Assembly: GCA_002315735.1 (NCBI GenBank)
Contig: DCIA01000004.1
Location: forward strand, 113,067-177,066
DNA from: Clostridiales bacterium UBA1738
GTDB lineage: Bacteria; Bacillota; Clostridia; UBA1381
DNA: 64,000 nt
Direction of reading: 5' to 3'
Position numbers and translations under genes: made by a program. The notes beneath the pieces are model-generated. The model was given only the letters and a program-made list of their open reading frames with translations. It made no database searches and had not been told where the DNA came from. Below, one piece after another: positions 40,631 through 49,234 of this stretch. Numbering within the stretch: the first letter of the stretch is position 1; each line of letters begins with the position of its first letter.

Positions 40631-41794
40631 TTAATATGTATCCGAGTTATCATCTACAACTATCTGCTGTTCTTTCTTTATCACTGTTGAATTTTTAATT
40701 TTGTCTTGTAAAATATCATAGAATCTATCATCAGGAAAGTTTTTAATATCAACCGTCTCACCTGTCCAACCGCTTAAATGAATAGCGTTTGATATTGTAA
40801 GTCCTAAAATTCCTTCCTCTCCCGGTGCTAAAAGTTTTTGACCTTTTAGCATTGCATTTGTAAAGTTTTGCAATATTCCAACATGCTGCTTTCCACCCGA
40901 AAAATCAACAGGTATCTCGCATTTCCAACATTCAGGAGTACCAAAAGGTTTAGTATTAACCTTATTGTGTTCTCTTTCCGAAATAATATTTCTATTAAAT
41001 ATCAACTTGTTATTTTCAACAACAACTTTACCCATATCACATGCAATTTCAAGGCGATTTGTTCCAGGTGCTTCACCTGTTGATGTGATATATTCACCCG
41101 TTGTTCCGTTATCATATTCAAAATATGCCATAACATCGTCTTCAACTTCAATATCATAATATTTACCGAATGAAACTTTTGCAAATATTCTGTCCGGCAT
41201 ACCAAACATCCATTGCCATAAATCAAGTTGGTGTGGGTTTTGGTTGATTAACGCTCCGCCACCCTCTGTTTTCCATGTAGACCGCCATGTACTGCTGTCG
41301 TGATACGCCTGTGGTCTATACCAATCGGTTACTATCCATGTTATTCTCTTAATATGACCGAGTTCACCTTTACTAATCATATCACGAATCTTTTGATAAA
41401 CAGGATTTGTGCGTTGATTATACATAATACCAAAAAATTTATCTGACTTTTTAGCAGCTTCATTCATTTCTTTTACTTGTTTTGTGTAAACTCCGGCAGG
41501 TTTTTCCGTTATAACATTTAGTCCATATTCAAATGCCTTAATTACTAACTTCGGATGGTCATAGTGTGGTACTGCAATAATTACAACATCACAAAGTCCA
41601 CTTTTATATAGTTTTTCTGCATCATCAAAAACTGCAATATTGGGATACAATTCCTGTGCTTTGTCTTGTCTTGCTTTTGCGATATCACAGATAGCTGTAA
41701 GTGTCATATTTTGAACTTTACCATCTGTAACATTTTTTGCATGAGTTGTACCCATATTACCAAAACCAACTATTCCAAGTCTGACATTTTCCAT
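40631..41794 (-). CDS. Gfo/Idh/MocA-family oxidoreductase
   Basis: 387 residues. LGIVGFGNMGTTHAKNV is the nucleotide-binding motif, TEKPAGVYTKQ the CEKP-like hallmark and GGGALINQNPHQLDLWQWMFG the substrate-side motif. The family acts on sugars, inositols and uronates; this member is likely to process a sugar acid given its neighbours. ATG 41794 with GGTGA upstream is preferred over a TTG at 41806; it sits just past the stop of the TIM-barrel gene, suggesting coupling. Confidence 0.85.
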   Translation of the reverse strand: MENVRLGIVGFGNMGTTHAKNVTDGKVQNMTLTAICDIAKARQDKAQELYPNIAVFDDAEKLYKSGLCDVVIIAVPHYDHPKLVIKAFEYGLNVITEKPAGVYTKQVKEMNEAAKKSDKFFGIMYNQRTNPVYQKIRDMISKGELGHIKRITWIVTDWYRPQAYHDSSTWRSTWKTEGGGALINQNPHQLDLWQWMFGMPDRIFAKVSFGKYYDIEVEDDVMAYFEYDNGTTGEYITSTGEAPGTNRLEIACDMGKVVVENNKLIFNRNIISEREHNKVNTKPFGTPECWKCEIPVDFSGGKQHVGILQNFTNAMLKGQKLLAPGEEGILGLTISNAIHLSGWTGETVDIKNFPDDRFYDILQDKIKNSTVIKKEQQIVVDDNSDTY

Positions 41795-41795
41795 A

Positions 41796-42650
41796 TTATT
41801 CACCAATCCTTTTTATTATATTAACTAGGGCGCTGTGAGCAAGAGTAAAAGTACCTTCCCCGCCTTCCGGCAAATCTTTCATAATATTGCCATTTTCAAG
41901 ATTTTCAAGCCCTTTAAAACTACCCAAATGCGGTTCCAAACTTAAATAACCATCATATCCATTTTTAAACAAATCCTTTAAAATATATTCAAGATTTCCA
42001 TCTCCAAAGCCTGCCGGCACAACACTATCGTCTACAAACAGTGCATCTTTTATGTGCATATACTCAATGTATGGTTTCATGATTTCATAAGCCTTTTTTG
42101 TATCTTGACCGCATTGAACAAAATTAGCAGGGTCAAATACTGCCTTAAAATTGTAACAGCATAGAGTGTCCATAAGATATTTACACCTATCAATTGTATC
42201 TCCAAATATCTCCTTTTCATTTTCATGAAGAAGAATTACATCATTTTCTTTAGCATATTCTATCATTATTTTAAGTCTTGAAATAACTTCATCTCTTTCT
42301 TCATTTGTCCATTCACCTTCACCATGGAAAAAACTGAATATTCTAATGTATTTTGTTCCAAGTTCTTTTGCTATTTTCACAACCTTTTTGAGCACCTCAA
42401 AATGTTCTTTAAAATCTTCTGTAATAAAGATTTTTCCTATTGGCGAACCTATTGACGATACCTTAATCCCATATTTTTGCATCTTTTCTCTTAAACATTG
42501 CACTTCATCTTCTGTAAGTTCCGAAATATTCTTTCCATTTATTCCACGTGGTTCAAAATACTTGATATTCAGTTTATTTAATACACTAAACTGAATATCA
42601 ATATCCTGATTAATTTCATCTGAAAAACCACTAATTTTATTATAATTCAT
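41796..42650 (-). CDS. Sugar phosphate isomerase/epimerase-type TIM-barrel protein
   Basis: About 284 residues of the xylose-isomerase-like TIM barrel (AP endonuclease 2 superfamily). Metal and substrate residues are suggested by LLHENEKEIFG, FDPANFVQCG, YMHIKDAL and LSLEPHLG, in the expected order. Such enzymes isomerise or epimerise sugars and often accompany Gfo/Idh/MocA enzymes, as here. The start is taken at ATG 42650 with GAGGTG six bases upstream; GTG 42659 and ATG 42653 are possible. Confidence 0.8.
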   Translation of the reverse strand: MNYNKISGFSDEINQDIDIQFSVLNKLNIKYFEPRGINGKNISELTEDEVQCLREKMQKYGIKVSSIGSPIGKIFITEDFKEHFEVLKKVVKIAKELGTKYIRIFSFFHGEGEWTNEERDEVISRLKIMIEYAKENDVILLHENEKEIFGDTIDRCKYLMDTLCCYNFKAVFDPANFVQCGQDTKKAYEIMKPYIEYMHIKDALFVDDSVVPAGFGDGNLEYILKDLFKNGYDGYLSLEPHLGSFKGLENLENGNIMKDLPEGGEGTFTLAHSALVNIIKRIGE

Positions 42651-42668
42651 CATAGTCACCTCATATTA

Positions 42669-43889
42669 CTAAAATTGAAAATATTCCTTTGCATTCTTGT
42701 ATGCTATTCCATTTGCAATTTCTTTTAATGCTTCCATATCATTTGGATATTCGCCCTCTTCTACCCATTTTCCGATTAAATTGCACATAATTCTTCTAAA
42801 ATACTCGTGTCTTGTGTATGATACAAAACTTCTGCTATCGGTTAGCATTCCAATAAAGTTTCCTAAACAGCCAAGATTTGCAAGAGTTTTCATTTGATTT
42901 TCCATACCGTCACGGTTATCATTAAACCACCAACCTGAGCCAAACTGAATCTTGCCCTTTGCTTCAGGGCCTTGGAAGTTACCAAGCATTGTTCCTAAAA
43001 CATAGTTATCCTTTGGGTTTAGACAATAAAGGATTGTCTTTGGAAGTAAGTTTTCCTTTTCAAGCTCATTTAGTAATTTTGAAATACCTTTTGCAATTTC
43101 AAAATCATTTACACTATCAAAGCCCGTATCTGCACCAAGTTTATCGAACATCTTTGAATTATTGTTTCTCATTGCACCGATATGCAGTTGCCAAGTCCAG
43201 CCACGCTTTGCGTATTCCTTTCCCAAGAAAAGCAACTTTTCAATAATATCATCATTTAATTCATCAATAGAATGGTCGGAAAGTCTACAACCATTTTCAT
43301 GAAAATAGTCCATTCTTTCTGTAATATCAGATTTTATTTCCTTTAAGTCAGGTCTAAACGTCGGCAAAACCTTTGTGTTAAAGTCTTTTAACTGTTTATG
43401 ATATTCCAAATTATCATAAGGGTTATCTGTTGTACAGATAATCTCAACATTTGATTTTCTTATTAAATTTTTTACAGAAAATTCAGGCTTTTCTAATTTT
43501 TCATTTACTATATTCCAAATTTCTTTTGCATTTTTCTCGTTTAATATTAAGTCAATATCAAAATATCTTTTAAGTTCCAAATGTGTCCAATGATAAAGTG
43601 GGTTTCCGATTAGTTTTGGCATTGTTTTTGCAAAGCAAAGCCATTTTTCATAGTTTGTGCCATCGCCTGTTATATACTTTTCATCAATTCCGTTTGAACG
43701 AATTTGACGCCATTTATAGTGATCACCACCTAAGAAAAGTTCATATGCATCAGCGAACATATAGTCTTCTGCAATCATCTTAGGTGAGATATGGCAATGA
43801 TAGTCGATAATCGGCAAATCTTTTACGTGATTATATAGAATTTTTGCCGTCTCGTTTTTTAACATAAAGTTGTCATTTATAAATTCCAT
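42669..43889 (-). CDS. uxaC: Glucuronate/uronate isomerase, compact form
   Basis: 406 residues. It matches UxaC over its length: LPIIDYHCHISPKMIAED (metal His pair), GNPLYHWTHLELKRYF, CTTDNPYDNLEYH, RGWTWQLHIGAMRNNN, MLTDSRSFVSYTRHEYFRR. UxaC converts D-glucuronate to D-fructuronate or D-galacturonate to D-tagaturonate. Typical members have about 450-470 residues; here ~60 are missing, in two places: after TFRPDLKEIKS and between SIDELND and DIIEKLLFLGK. The frame is intact and the conserved motifs remain, so it may be a naturally compact enzyme. Start ATG 43889 lies 3 bp after the stop of uxuB. Confidence 0.9.
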   Translation of the reverse strand: MEFINDNFMLKNETAKILYNHVKDLPIIDYHCHISPKMIAEDYMFADAYELFLGGDHYKWRQIRSNGIDEKYITGDGTNYEKWLCFAKTMPKLIGNPLYHWTHLELKRYFDIDLILNEKNAKEIWNIVNEKLEKPEFSVKNLIRKSNVEIICTTDNPYDNLEYHKQLKDFNTKVLPTFRPDLKEIKSDITERMDYFHENGCRLSDHSIDELNDDIIEKLLFLGKEYAKRGWTWQLHIGAMRNNNSKMFDKLGADTGFDSVNDFEIAKGISKLLNELEKENLLPKTILYCLNPKDNYVLGTMLGNFQGPEAKGKIQFGSGWWFNDNRDGMENQMKTLANLGCLGNFIGMLTDSRSFVSYTRHEYFRRIMCNLIGKWVEEGEYPNDMEALKEIANGIAYKNAKEYFQF

Positions 43890-43891
43890 AA

Positions 43892-44737
43892 TCAAACCCC
43901 ACTATATGCTGAAAATCCACCATCAACAGGAATTACTGTTCCGTTTACAAAGCTTGATGCATCTTTACAAACTAAGAATAATAGTGTTCCTATTAGTTCT
44001 TCTGCTTCACCAAATCTATCCATAGGTGTGCTTCCTAAAATCTTCCCTGTTCTTGCAGTTGGTGTTCCATCCGTGTTGAATAACAAATCTTTATTTTGTT
44101 TTGTAACAAAGAATCCCGGAGCGATTGCATTACATCTAATATTTGTTTTTGAAAAATGAACTGCAAGCCACTTAGTGAAGTTTGAAATAGCAGCCTTTGC
44201 ACCTGAGTATGCAGGAATTTTTGTAAGTGGTGTAAAAGCGTTCATTGATGAAATATTTATTATACTTGCATCGTCCTTACCTACCATATCCTTTGCAAAA
44301 ACTTGTGTCGGCAGTAAAGTTCCTATAAAGTTTAGGTTGAATACAAATTCAACGCCTGATTGGTCTAAATCAAAAAATGTTTTCATATTTCCAACATCTT
44401 CTGAATTAAAATATTCATCATCAGTTGTTGCCCTCTGATTATTTCCGCCTGCACCATTAATTAGAATATCACAAGTTCCCAAATCTTTCACAATTTTATC
44501 ATGTACTTCTTCAATGCTTGCTTTTTCTAATACATTACACTTATATGCTTTTGCAATACCACCATCTTTTGTAATTTTGTCTGCATAGCCTTGTGCTGCG
44601 TCTTCGTTTAAGTCAAGTAGTGCGATTTTTGCACCTGTTTTTGATAGTGCTTCTGCAAACATCGAACACAATACTCCGCCTGCACCTGTTACTACTACAA
44701 CTTTGTTTGTTAAATCTATTTGAAATGGTAATTTCAT
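43892..44737 (-). CDS. uxuB: SDR-family D-mannonate oxidoreductase (fructuronate reductase)
   Basis: 281 residues. The Rossmann motif VVTGAGGVLCSMFAEAL, the NGAGGNNQ segment and the catalytic Ser...Tyr...Lys (INISSMNAF, YSGAKAA) define a classical short-chain dehydrogenase. The extra loop with NNQRATTDDEYF and the start KLPFQIDLTNKVVVVTG are typical of the YjmF/UxuB-type enzymes of Firmicutes. It interconverts D-fructuronate and D-mannonate, between UxaC and UxuA. The 142 bp upstream, to the stop of uxuA, hold only the SD (GAGAGGAG) and no gene that I recognise. Confidence 0.85.
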   Translation of the reverse strand: MKLPFQIDLTNKVVVVTGAGGVLCSMFAEALSKTGAKIALLDLNEDAAQGYADKITKDGGIAKAYKCNVLEKASIEEVHDKIVKDLGTCDILINGAGGNNQRATTDDEYFNSEDVGNMKTFFDLDQSGVEFVFNLNFIGTLLPTQVFAKDMVGKDDASIINISSMNAFTPLTKIPAYSGAKAAISNFTKWLAVHFSKTNIRCNAIAPGFFVTKQNKDLLFNTDGTPTARTGKILGSTPMDRFGEAEELIGTLLFLVCKDASSFVNGTVIPVDGGFSAYSGV

Positions 44738-44879
44738 TGTTTATTCTCCTCTCGTGTTATTTTGATGATATGAGCATTGTTTTCTAAGCTTGTTTTGAAA
44801 TTGCTCAGGTTGCCATTTTGATGTTTGGGTGCCGTACTCATTGTACTGCCCCGAACGATAAATGGTGAAATAGGCAATT

Positions 44880-45914
44880 TCAACCAAGCTTGTCCAAAGC
44901 TTCCCATATTCCTGCTATATACATTGCGCCAAGTGCTCTATCGTATAATCCATAACCCGGCTTACCTGTTTCTCCCCAGATCATTCTACCATGGTCAGGA
45001 CGAATATAGCCTGTAAAGCCGTTATCGTGATATGCTTTTAGAATTTCTGCAATATCAAGGCTTCCGCAAGGTGAGTAATGTCCTGATTCCTCAAAAGAAC
45101 CGTCCTCTAATATCTTGATATTTCTAATGTGTGCAAAGTGGATTCTACCCATTTTACAATACTTTTTAACCATTTCGGTATAATCATTTGCAGTTGTGCA
45201 TCCCAAAGAGCCACTACACATTGTTAATCCGTGGTGCTTATCATCATAAAGTCCTAAAAATCTGTCAATATTAGCCTCATTTGTGATAATTCTTGGAATA
45301 CCGAAGATTGGCCACGGTGGATCATCCGGATGAATTGCCATATTAACATCACATTCAATAGCAACCGGCATAATTTCCTTTATAAAGTATTCAAGATTTT
45401 TCCAAAGACCTTCTTCACCTATTTCTTGATATGCTTTAATTAGACCTGACACTTCATCAGGCGAATATGAAGAATCCCAGCCCGGAAGTGTTAGTTTTGT
45501 CGGATCCATTTTATCAACATCGCTTTTATGATAAACAAGGGAAGTTGAGCCGTCTTCATTTACCCAATCAAGATTTGAGCGTGTCCAATCAAAAACAGGC
45601 ATAAAGTTATAGCATACACATTTAACTCCTGCTTTTGAGACCTTTCTGATATTTTCCTTAAAGATTTCTATGTATTCTTTATACTTTCCACGACCAAGTT
45701 TTATATCTTCGTGGACAGGAATCGACTCGATAACTTCCATAGAAAGTCCGTTATCGTTACAAGCCTTTTTAATAGCCGATACTTCACAATCGTCCCAAAC
45801 TTCACCAACAGGCTTATATACAGCCGTTGTGATGTCGGATATGCACGGTATTTGTCTTATTTTTTGTAAGGTTACAGGATCACTTTCACCGTACCATCTA
45901 AATGTTATTTTCAT
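44880..45914 (-). CDS. uxuA: Mannonate dehydratase
   Basis: 344 residues. The start MKITFRWYGESDPVTLQKIRQ, the SMEVIESIPVHEDIK segment and NLDWVNEDGS are typical of UxuA. Mn/Fe-binding residues are expected around CYNFMPVFDW, AIHPDDPPWP and IRPDHGRMIWGE. It dehydrates D-mannonate to 2-keto-3-deoxygluconate (KDG). KDG kinase and aldolase are not in the window. The start overlaps the stop of the ribokinase gene by 4 nt (ATGA). Confidence 0.95.
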   Translation of the reverse strand: MKITFRWYGESDPVTLQKIRQIPCISDITTAVYKPVGEVWDDCEVSAIKKACNDNGLSMEVIESIPVHEDIKLGRGKYKEYIEIFKENIRKVSKAGVKCVCYNFMPVFDWTRSNLDWVNEDGSTSLVYHKSDVDKMDPTKLTLPGWDSSYSPDEVSGLIKAYQEIGEEGLWKNLEYFIKEIMPVAIECDVNMAIHPDDPPWPIFGIPRIITNEANIDRFLGLYDDKHHGLTMCSGSLGCTTANDYTEMVKKYCKMGRIHFAHIRNIKILEDGSFEESGHYSPCGSLDIAEILKAYHDNGFTGYIRPDHGRMIWGETGKPGYGLYDRALGAMYIAGIWEALDKLG

Positions 45915-46816
45915 TTTTGTTCTCCATTATTAATCTCGTCTCGTGTAGGAATTGATGTTCCTGCACCTTTTCTACTTACAACAATACTTGCAACTTTTGT
46001 CGCAAACTTTATTGCTTCTGGTAACTTTTTACCTTCACATATAGCAACGCACATTCCTCCAATAAAACTGTCTCCTGCTGCTGTTGTATCAATAACTTTT
46101 GTTTTTATGGCCGGGCAATGCTTAACTTCACCATTATAATAATAAACGCATCCGTCACCTCCTAATGTAACAACCGCTTCTACACCTTTTTTCTTAAATT
46201 CTGTCACAAGTTCTTTTGCTTCATCTTTCGTCACACTTTCTCTGTCTAAAATAATTCCGCCCTCATGTTCATTTGGCACAATTATATCTATGTATGGTAA
46301 TATTTCATCTTTAAAATTTTCAACAGGTGCAGGATTTAACAAAACTGTACAATCATTTTCTTTTGCTATTTTAGCAGATTCCATAACCGTTTCCCACGGA
46401 ATTTCAAGTTGCATTACAACAATATCAGCCCATTTATATAGTTCAATATTATTTCTAATATCTTCAGGGCTTATCATATAATTTGCACCTTTTTCAAGCA
46501 CAATCATATTATCTCCGTTACAAACTGTAATAAGTGCAACCCCTGTGTTTTTATCAATTATTTTAATTGGAGTTGTATCTACTCCGCTATCTTTAAGATA
46601 GTCTGTAAGTTCTGCTCCAAACCCGTCTTTTCCAACGGCACCTAACATTTTTACCGTTCCGCCAAGTCTTGCCATACAAAGTGCTTGATTTGAGCCTTTA
46701 CCTCCCGGAACAGTCATAAAATCTCCGCCGCTCAATGTCTCACCCATACGAGGTACTCTGTCAACAGTTATAACCATATCCATATTAATGCTACCTACTA
46801 CAAGTATATTTTTCAT
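45911..46816 (-). CDS. rbsK: Ribokinase (PfkB family)
   Basis: 301 residues. PfkB signatures are present: GGDFMTVPGGKGSNQALCMARLGG at 30-55 and DTTAAGDSFIGGMC near 245, with the catalytic Asp in AAGDS. NILVVGSINMDMV opens the protein as in ribokinases. It phosphorylates ribose or a close analogue. Its place between a nucleoside-hydrolase-like gene and uxuA suggests it handles the pentose released upstream, or a related sugar. SD GGAGG precedes the start. Confidence 0.85.
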   Translation of the reverse strand: MKNILVVGSINMDMVITVDRVPRMGETLSGGDFMTVPGGKGSNQALCMARLGGTVKMLGAVGKDGFGAELTDYLKDSGVDTTPIKIIDKNTGVALITVCNGDNMIVLEKGANYMISPEDIRNNIELYKWADIVVMQLEIPWETVMESAKIAKENDCTVLLNPAPVENFKDEILPYIDIIVPNEHEGGIILDRESVTKDEAKELVTEFKKKGVEAVVTLGGDGCVYYYNGEVKHCPAIKTKVIDTTAAGDSFIGGMCVAICEGKKLPEAIKFATKVASIVVSRKGAGTSIPTRDEINNGEQK

Positions 46817-46827
46817 ATATTCCTCCG

Positions 46828-47688
46828 TTACTTTATCAAAGAATTAATCATATTTTTGTAATAGTCGTTTTGCTCTTGTTTTATAACAAACATGTGATTT
46901 CCGTTTTGATTTTCTTCAAAATCACAACATCCATCATCGTCAACACTTGCATTACCTTTTATAGTTTTGTATCCTGCTTTTTCTTCATTTCCGATTATTG
47001 CCATTGTAACCAGCATTGGATCCCACGAACTTCTGCCATTTTCTGAGCCGTGGTCTTTTAATGCCATATACAAAAAATCATTTTTATCAAGTTCATCACC
47101 CGTTATTACATCAACACCAATTTCAAATCCCAAAAATGTGATTGGAACGGGACAAAGCTTACAAAATTTAACTGCACCATCTATCGAACGCTTATTTCTG
47201 CAAAAGTTATTCTCTCTACCGTTTTTCTCATCCCATTTTCCTGCCATAACCCAAAACTTTGACACTTTTTCTTTTACTAAATAAACACCATTTTTACTTT
47301 CTAAAAAGTTCGAAATAGCTTGCAAATACCCTATTTCTATTATTTCAACCGGAGATTCTGAATTTTCCAAAGTTGTTTTATATAGCACTACCGCATCATC
47401 TGCATCATCATTTGTTTTGTACTTTTGTGAAAATGCTGACAACCTCTCTTGATATGGCGGATTTCCTCCAAAATCGTTTGCATTTTTATCAATTCCTATG
47501 GGGATATCAAAAACGCCCTCTAAATTCATAAAGCCTTCAAGTGATGGCACAGAATACTCCATACAAGCATTTATAATAATTGCATCAATCTTTATTCTTT
47601 TCTCTTTATGCGCTCTAAGTAGTATTCTAAGTGCCACAGCATCATCACAGTCCGTCCACCAATCGGTACTTAATAGAAAATGTCTCAT
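46828..47688 (-). CDS. Nucleoside-hydrolase-like protein
   Basis: About 286 residues. The N-terminal metal motif of IunH-type nucleoside hydrolases (DTDxGxDDA) appears as STDWWTDCDDAVALRIL, so the first Asp is Ser and the last two are kept. WDPMLVTMAIIGNE near residue 220 fits the C-terminal Asp-containing motif. Family members cleave N-glycosidic bonds of nucleosides, giving ribose for the kinase downstream; the altered motif and the sugar-acid context make another ribofuranoside possible. ATG 47688 is preferred (GGAAA upstream) over a TTG at 47706. It is the first gene of the minus-strand uronate operon. Confidence 0.75.
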   Translation of the reverse strand: MRHFLLSTDWWTDCDDAVALRILLRAHKEKRIKIDAIIINACMEYSVPSLEGFMNLEGVFDIPIGIDKNANDFGGNPPYQERLSAFSQKYKTNDDADDAVVLYKTTLENSESPVEIIEIGYLQAISNFLESKNGVYLVKEKVSKFWVMAGKWDEKNGRENNFCRNKRSIDGAVKFCKLCPVPITFLGFEIGVDVITGDELDKNDFLYMALKDHGSENGRSSWDPMLVTMAIIGNEEKAGYKTIKGNASVDDDGCCDFEENQNGNHMFVIKQEQNDYYKNMINSLIK

Positions 47689-47770
47689 AGTGTTATTTCC
47701 TTTCAAAAATTCATAAAGATATCACATTTCTTTTTCAAAAAAATTATATCACAAACATTCAATAAAAAAA

Positions 47771-47805
47771 AGCAACATATTGCTAAAAACATTGCAATTG
47801 TTGCT
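47771..47805. promoter_or_regulatory. Inverted-repeat operator candidate between uronate operon and AraC gene
   Basis: AGCAACATATTGC (47771-47783), ten bases, then GCAATTGTTGCT (47794-47805), its complement except for one base gap. It overlaps the -35 of the AraC promoter and lies upstream of a TATAAT facing the nucleoside-hydrolase gene. This is a fitting place for a regulator that controls both transcripts. Confidence 0.55.
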
Positions 47806-47820
47806 ACTGTGTGTTATTAT
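47792..47820 (+). promoter_or_regulatory. Sigma-A promoter of the second AraC gene
   Basis: TTGCAA (47792-47797), 17-bp spacer, TATTAT (47815-47820), 17 bp before the start codon, so the leader is very short. Confidence 0.55.
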
Positions 47821-47837
47821 ATAGTAGAGGTGAAAAT

Positions 47838-48629
47838 ATGAATTCTTATGAAATTTTTGAGAACGAAACGGTGAATCCATCTAACGATATCTTTGTTCTA
47901 CATTCGCATAACAATTACGAAATTTTGTTGTTATTAGAAGGAAGCGTAGACTATGTCATTGAAGGAAAACATTACATTCTTTCTCCCGGAGACATAATGT
48001 TAATAAGAAAACACCAGTTGCATAGGCCCTATCATTCTGCACCATCAATATATAAGCGTATTGTGGTCAATATTTATCCTGATTTTTTCATTGAAAATAA
48101 CTGCCCCGAATTTGAAGAACAATTTATAAACGAATCATTAAACTTGGATAACAAAATTTCTGCCTCAGTTGTTAAAAAATCCGGAATTTACGATGCTTTT
48201 ATGCGTCTTGAAAAGTATTCAAACAATTTTACTAAACCTCAATCTCCCGTTTATATCAGTTCTCTGATGGAAATATTATACCTATTAAATGATCTTGATA
48301 CTTTCTCAAAAGCAGATACAGTTAATCCCCATTTTACAAAAGTAATAGATCATATAAACGAACATTTCTGTGAGAATTTGTCACTTGACATACTATCTGA
48401 GACATTTTTCATGTCAAAATATCGTCTTTGTCACCTTTTTAAAGAAAGAACAGGATTAACTTTTCGTCAATACTTGAACAAGAAAAGATTTGCAAAATTG
48501 CAAGAATTAGTAAATGAAGGAATATCAATAACGGATGCATCAATTATGGTGGGTTTTATGAGCTATGCATCATTTTACCGTACCTATGTAAAAGAGTTTG
48601 GTTTAAAGCCAAAAGACGGATTAAAATAA
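47838..48629 (+). CDS. AraC-family transcriptional regulator with cupin sensor domain
   Basis: 263 residues from ATG 47838, which has GAGGTG 7 nt upstream; the frame extends back to 47811 without SD. The cupin core reads VLHSHNNYEILLLLEGSVDYVIEG, with LSPGDIMLIRKHQLHRP. The two helix-turn-helices are LDILSETFFMSKYRLCHLF and ITDASIMVGFMSYASFYRTY, ending EFGLKPKDGLK. It is divergent from the uronate operon and is probably its sugar-responsive regulator. Confidence 0.88.
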   Translation: MNSYEIFENETVNPSNDIFVLHSHNNYEILLLLEGSVDYVIEGKHYILSPGDIMLIRKHQLHRPYHSAPSIYKRIVVNIYPDFFIENNCPEFEEQFINESLNLDNKISASVVKKSGIYDAFMRLEKYSNNFTKPQSPVYISSLMEILYLLNDLDTFSKADTVNPHFTKVIDHINEHFCENLSLDILSETFFMSKYRLCHLFKERTGLTFRQYLNKKRFAKLQELVNEGISITDASIMVGFMSYASFYRTYVKEFGLKPKDGLK

Positions 48630-48630
48630 T

Positions 48631-48661
48631 AAAAAAGTGGATTGAAACAATCTACTTTTTT
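48631..48661. terminator. Intrinsic terminator after the AraC gene
   Basis: AAAAAAGTGGATT, loop GAAAC, AATCTACTTTTTT with one G-T pair. It also covers the 3' end of the GH38 relic on the other strand. Confidence 0.8.
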
Positions 48662-48882
48662 ATTATTATCATATTGACTTCTTTTAGTAAACCATTTTCT
48701 AATACTAGTGTCTTAATTTTGTACTTTCCAAATTCTACTGTATGTTCATTACCGAAAATAAGGACTTTGGTGTTATTTTCCTTATCAAGTGTGTTAAAAA
48801 GTCGTATTATTAATTTGCTGTTTTTATCAGCTTTGCAAAAAGACATTACTAATCTTTATCAATTCCACCTCCGTAAGCACAA
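48652..48882 (-). pseudogene. C-terminal relic of a GH38 alpha-mannosidase gene
   Basis: A 64-residue open frame (48652-48846) reads KLIIRLFNTLDKE, then VEFGKYKIKTLVLENG, then LLKEVNMI, which is the pattern of the last beta-domain of GH38 enzymes (RLYN...FGPYEIKTL...). A second frame upstream reads TEVELIKISNVFLQS, the expected preceding strand, separated by a +1 shift at a T-run. The rest of the gene is missing: at 48883 the sequence passes directly into repeat copy A. This looks like the stump of a gene cut by the repeat or by a deletion ending in it. Confidence 0.65.
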
Positions 48883-49064
48883 ACATATCACATGAACCTA
48901 TTTACATCTATTACCAAAAGCAAGAAAAAACACTGTTCATTTTATTTAACAGTGTTACCTAAAATTTGGTATTTTTTTCAAAACCGTCTATTATATTAGG
49001 CAGCCTATCTGTCGGGGTGGGTCTATGAGATTTTATGCTTTATTGATGCCATGAATTTTTAAAA
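48883..49064 (+). repeat. Dispersed repeat, long copy A (182 bp)
   Basis: Matches copy B at 50118-50299 in the same orientation over its length. It contains a hairpin (AACACTGTT/AACAGTGTT at 48929-48956), the core CCTATCTGTCGGGGTGGGT, and a last 50 bp almost the same in both copies. Together the two copies bracket the HEPN/MNT genes. Confidence 0.85.
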
Positions 49065-49133
49065 TGTAAATGTTAAAATGAAAATGTACAAAATCGCCAA
49101 CTCAAAATGTAGAATTCCGGCAAAGTATTTCTG

Positions 49134-49151
49134 AATAGAGTATACTCTATT
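49134..49151. promoter_or_regulatory. Perfect 18-bp palindrome in the gap before the HEPN gene end
   Basis: AATAGAGTATACTCTATT is its own complement. It lies in a 170-bp stretch (49065-49234) without a recognisable gene; a 20-codon GTG frame with a GGGGG run before it follows at about 49158 but resembles nothing I know. It may be an operator or an element end. Confidence 0.35.
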
Positions 49152-49234
49152 GGGGGTGATAGATACGAATTTCAGAATTGACATTTATGAGAGGATTAAA
49201 TTTATGCTACCTTACTAAAAAATCCCAGACAAAT

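Noticed and set aside
44738..44879. Small protein frame between uxuA and uxuB
   Set aside because: An open frame of ~45 codons exists but has no start with SD and no familiar sequence.
39638..47688. Complete galacturonate pathway
   Set aside because: UxaC could use galacturonate, but tagaturonate reductase and altronate dehydratase are absent; UxuA and UxuB fit the glucuronate branch.
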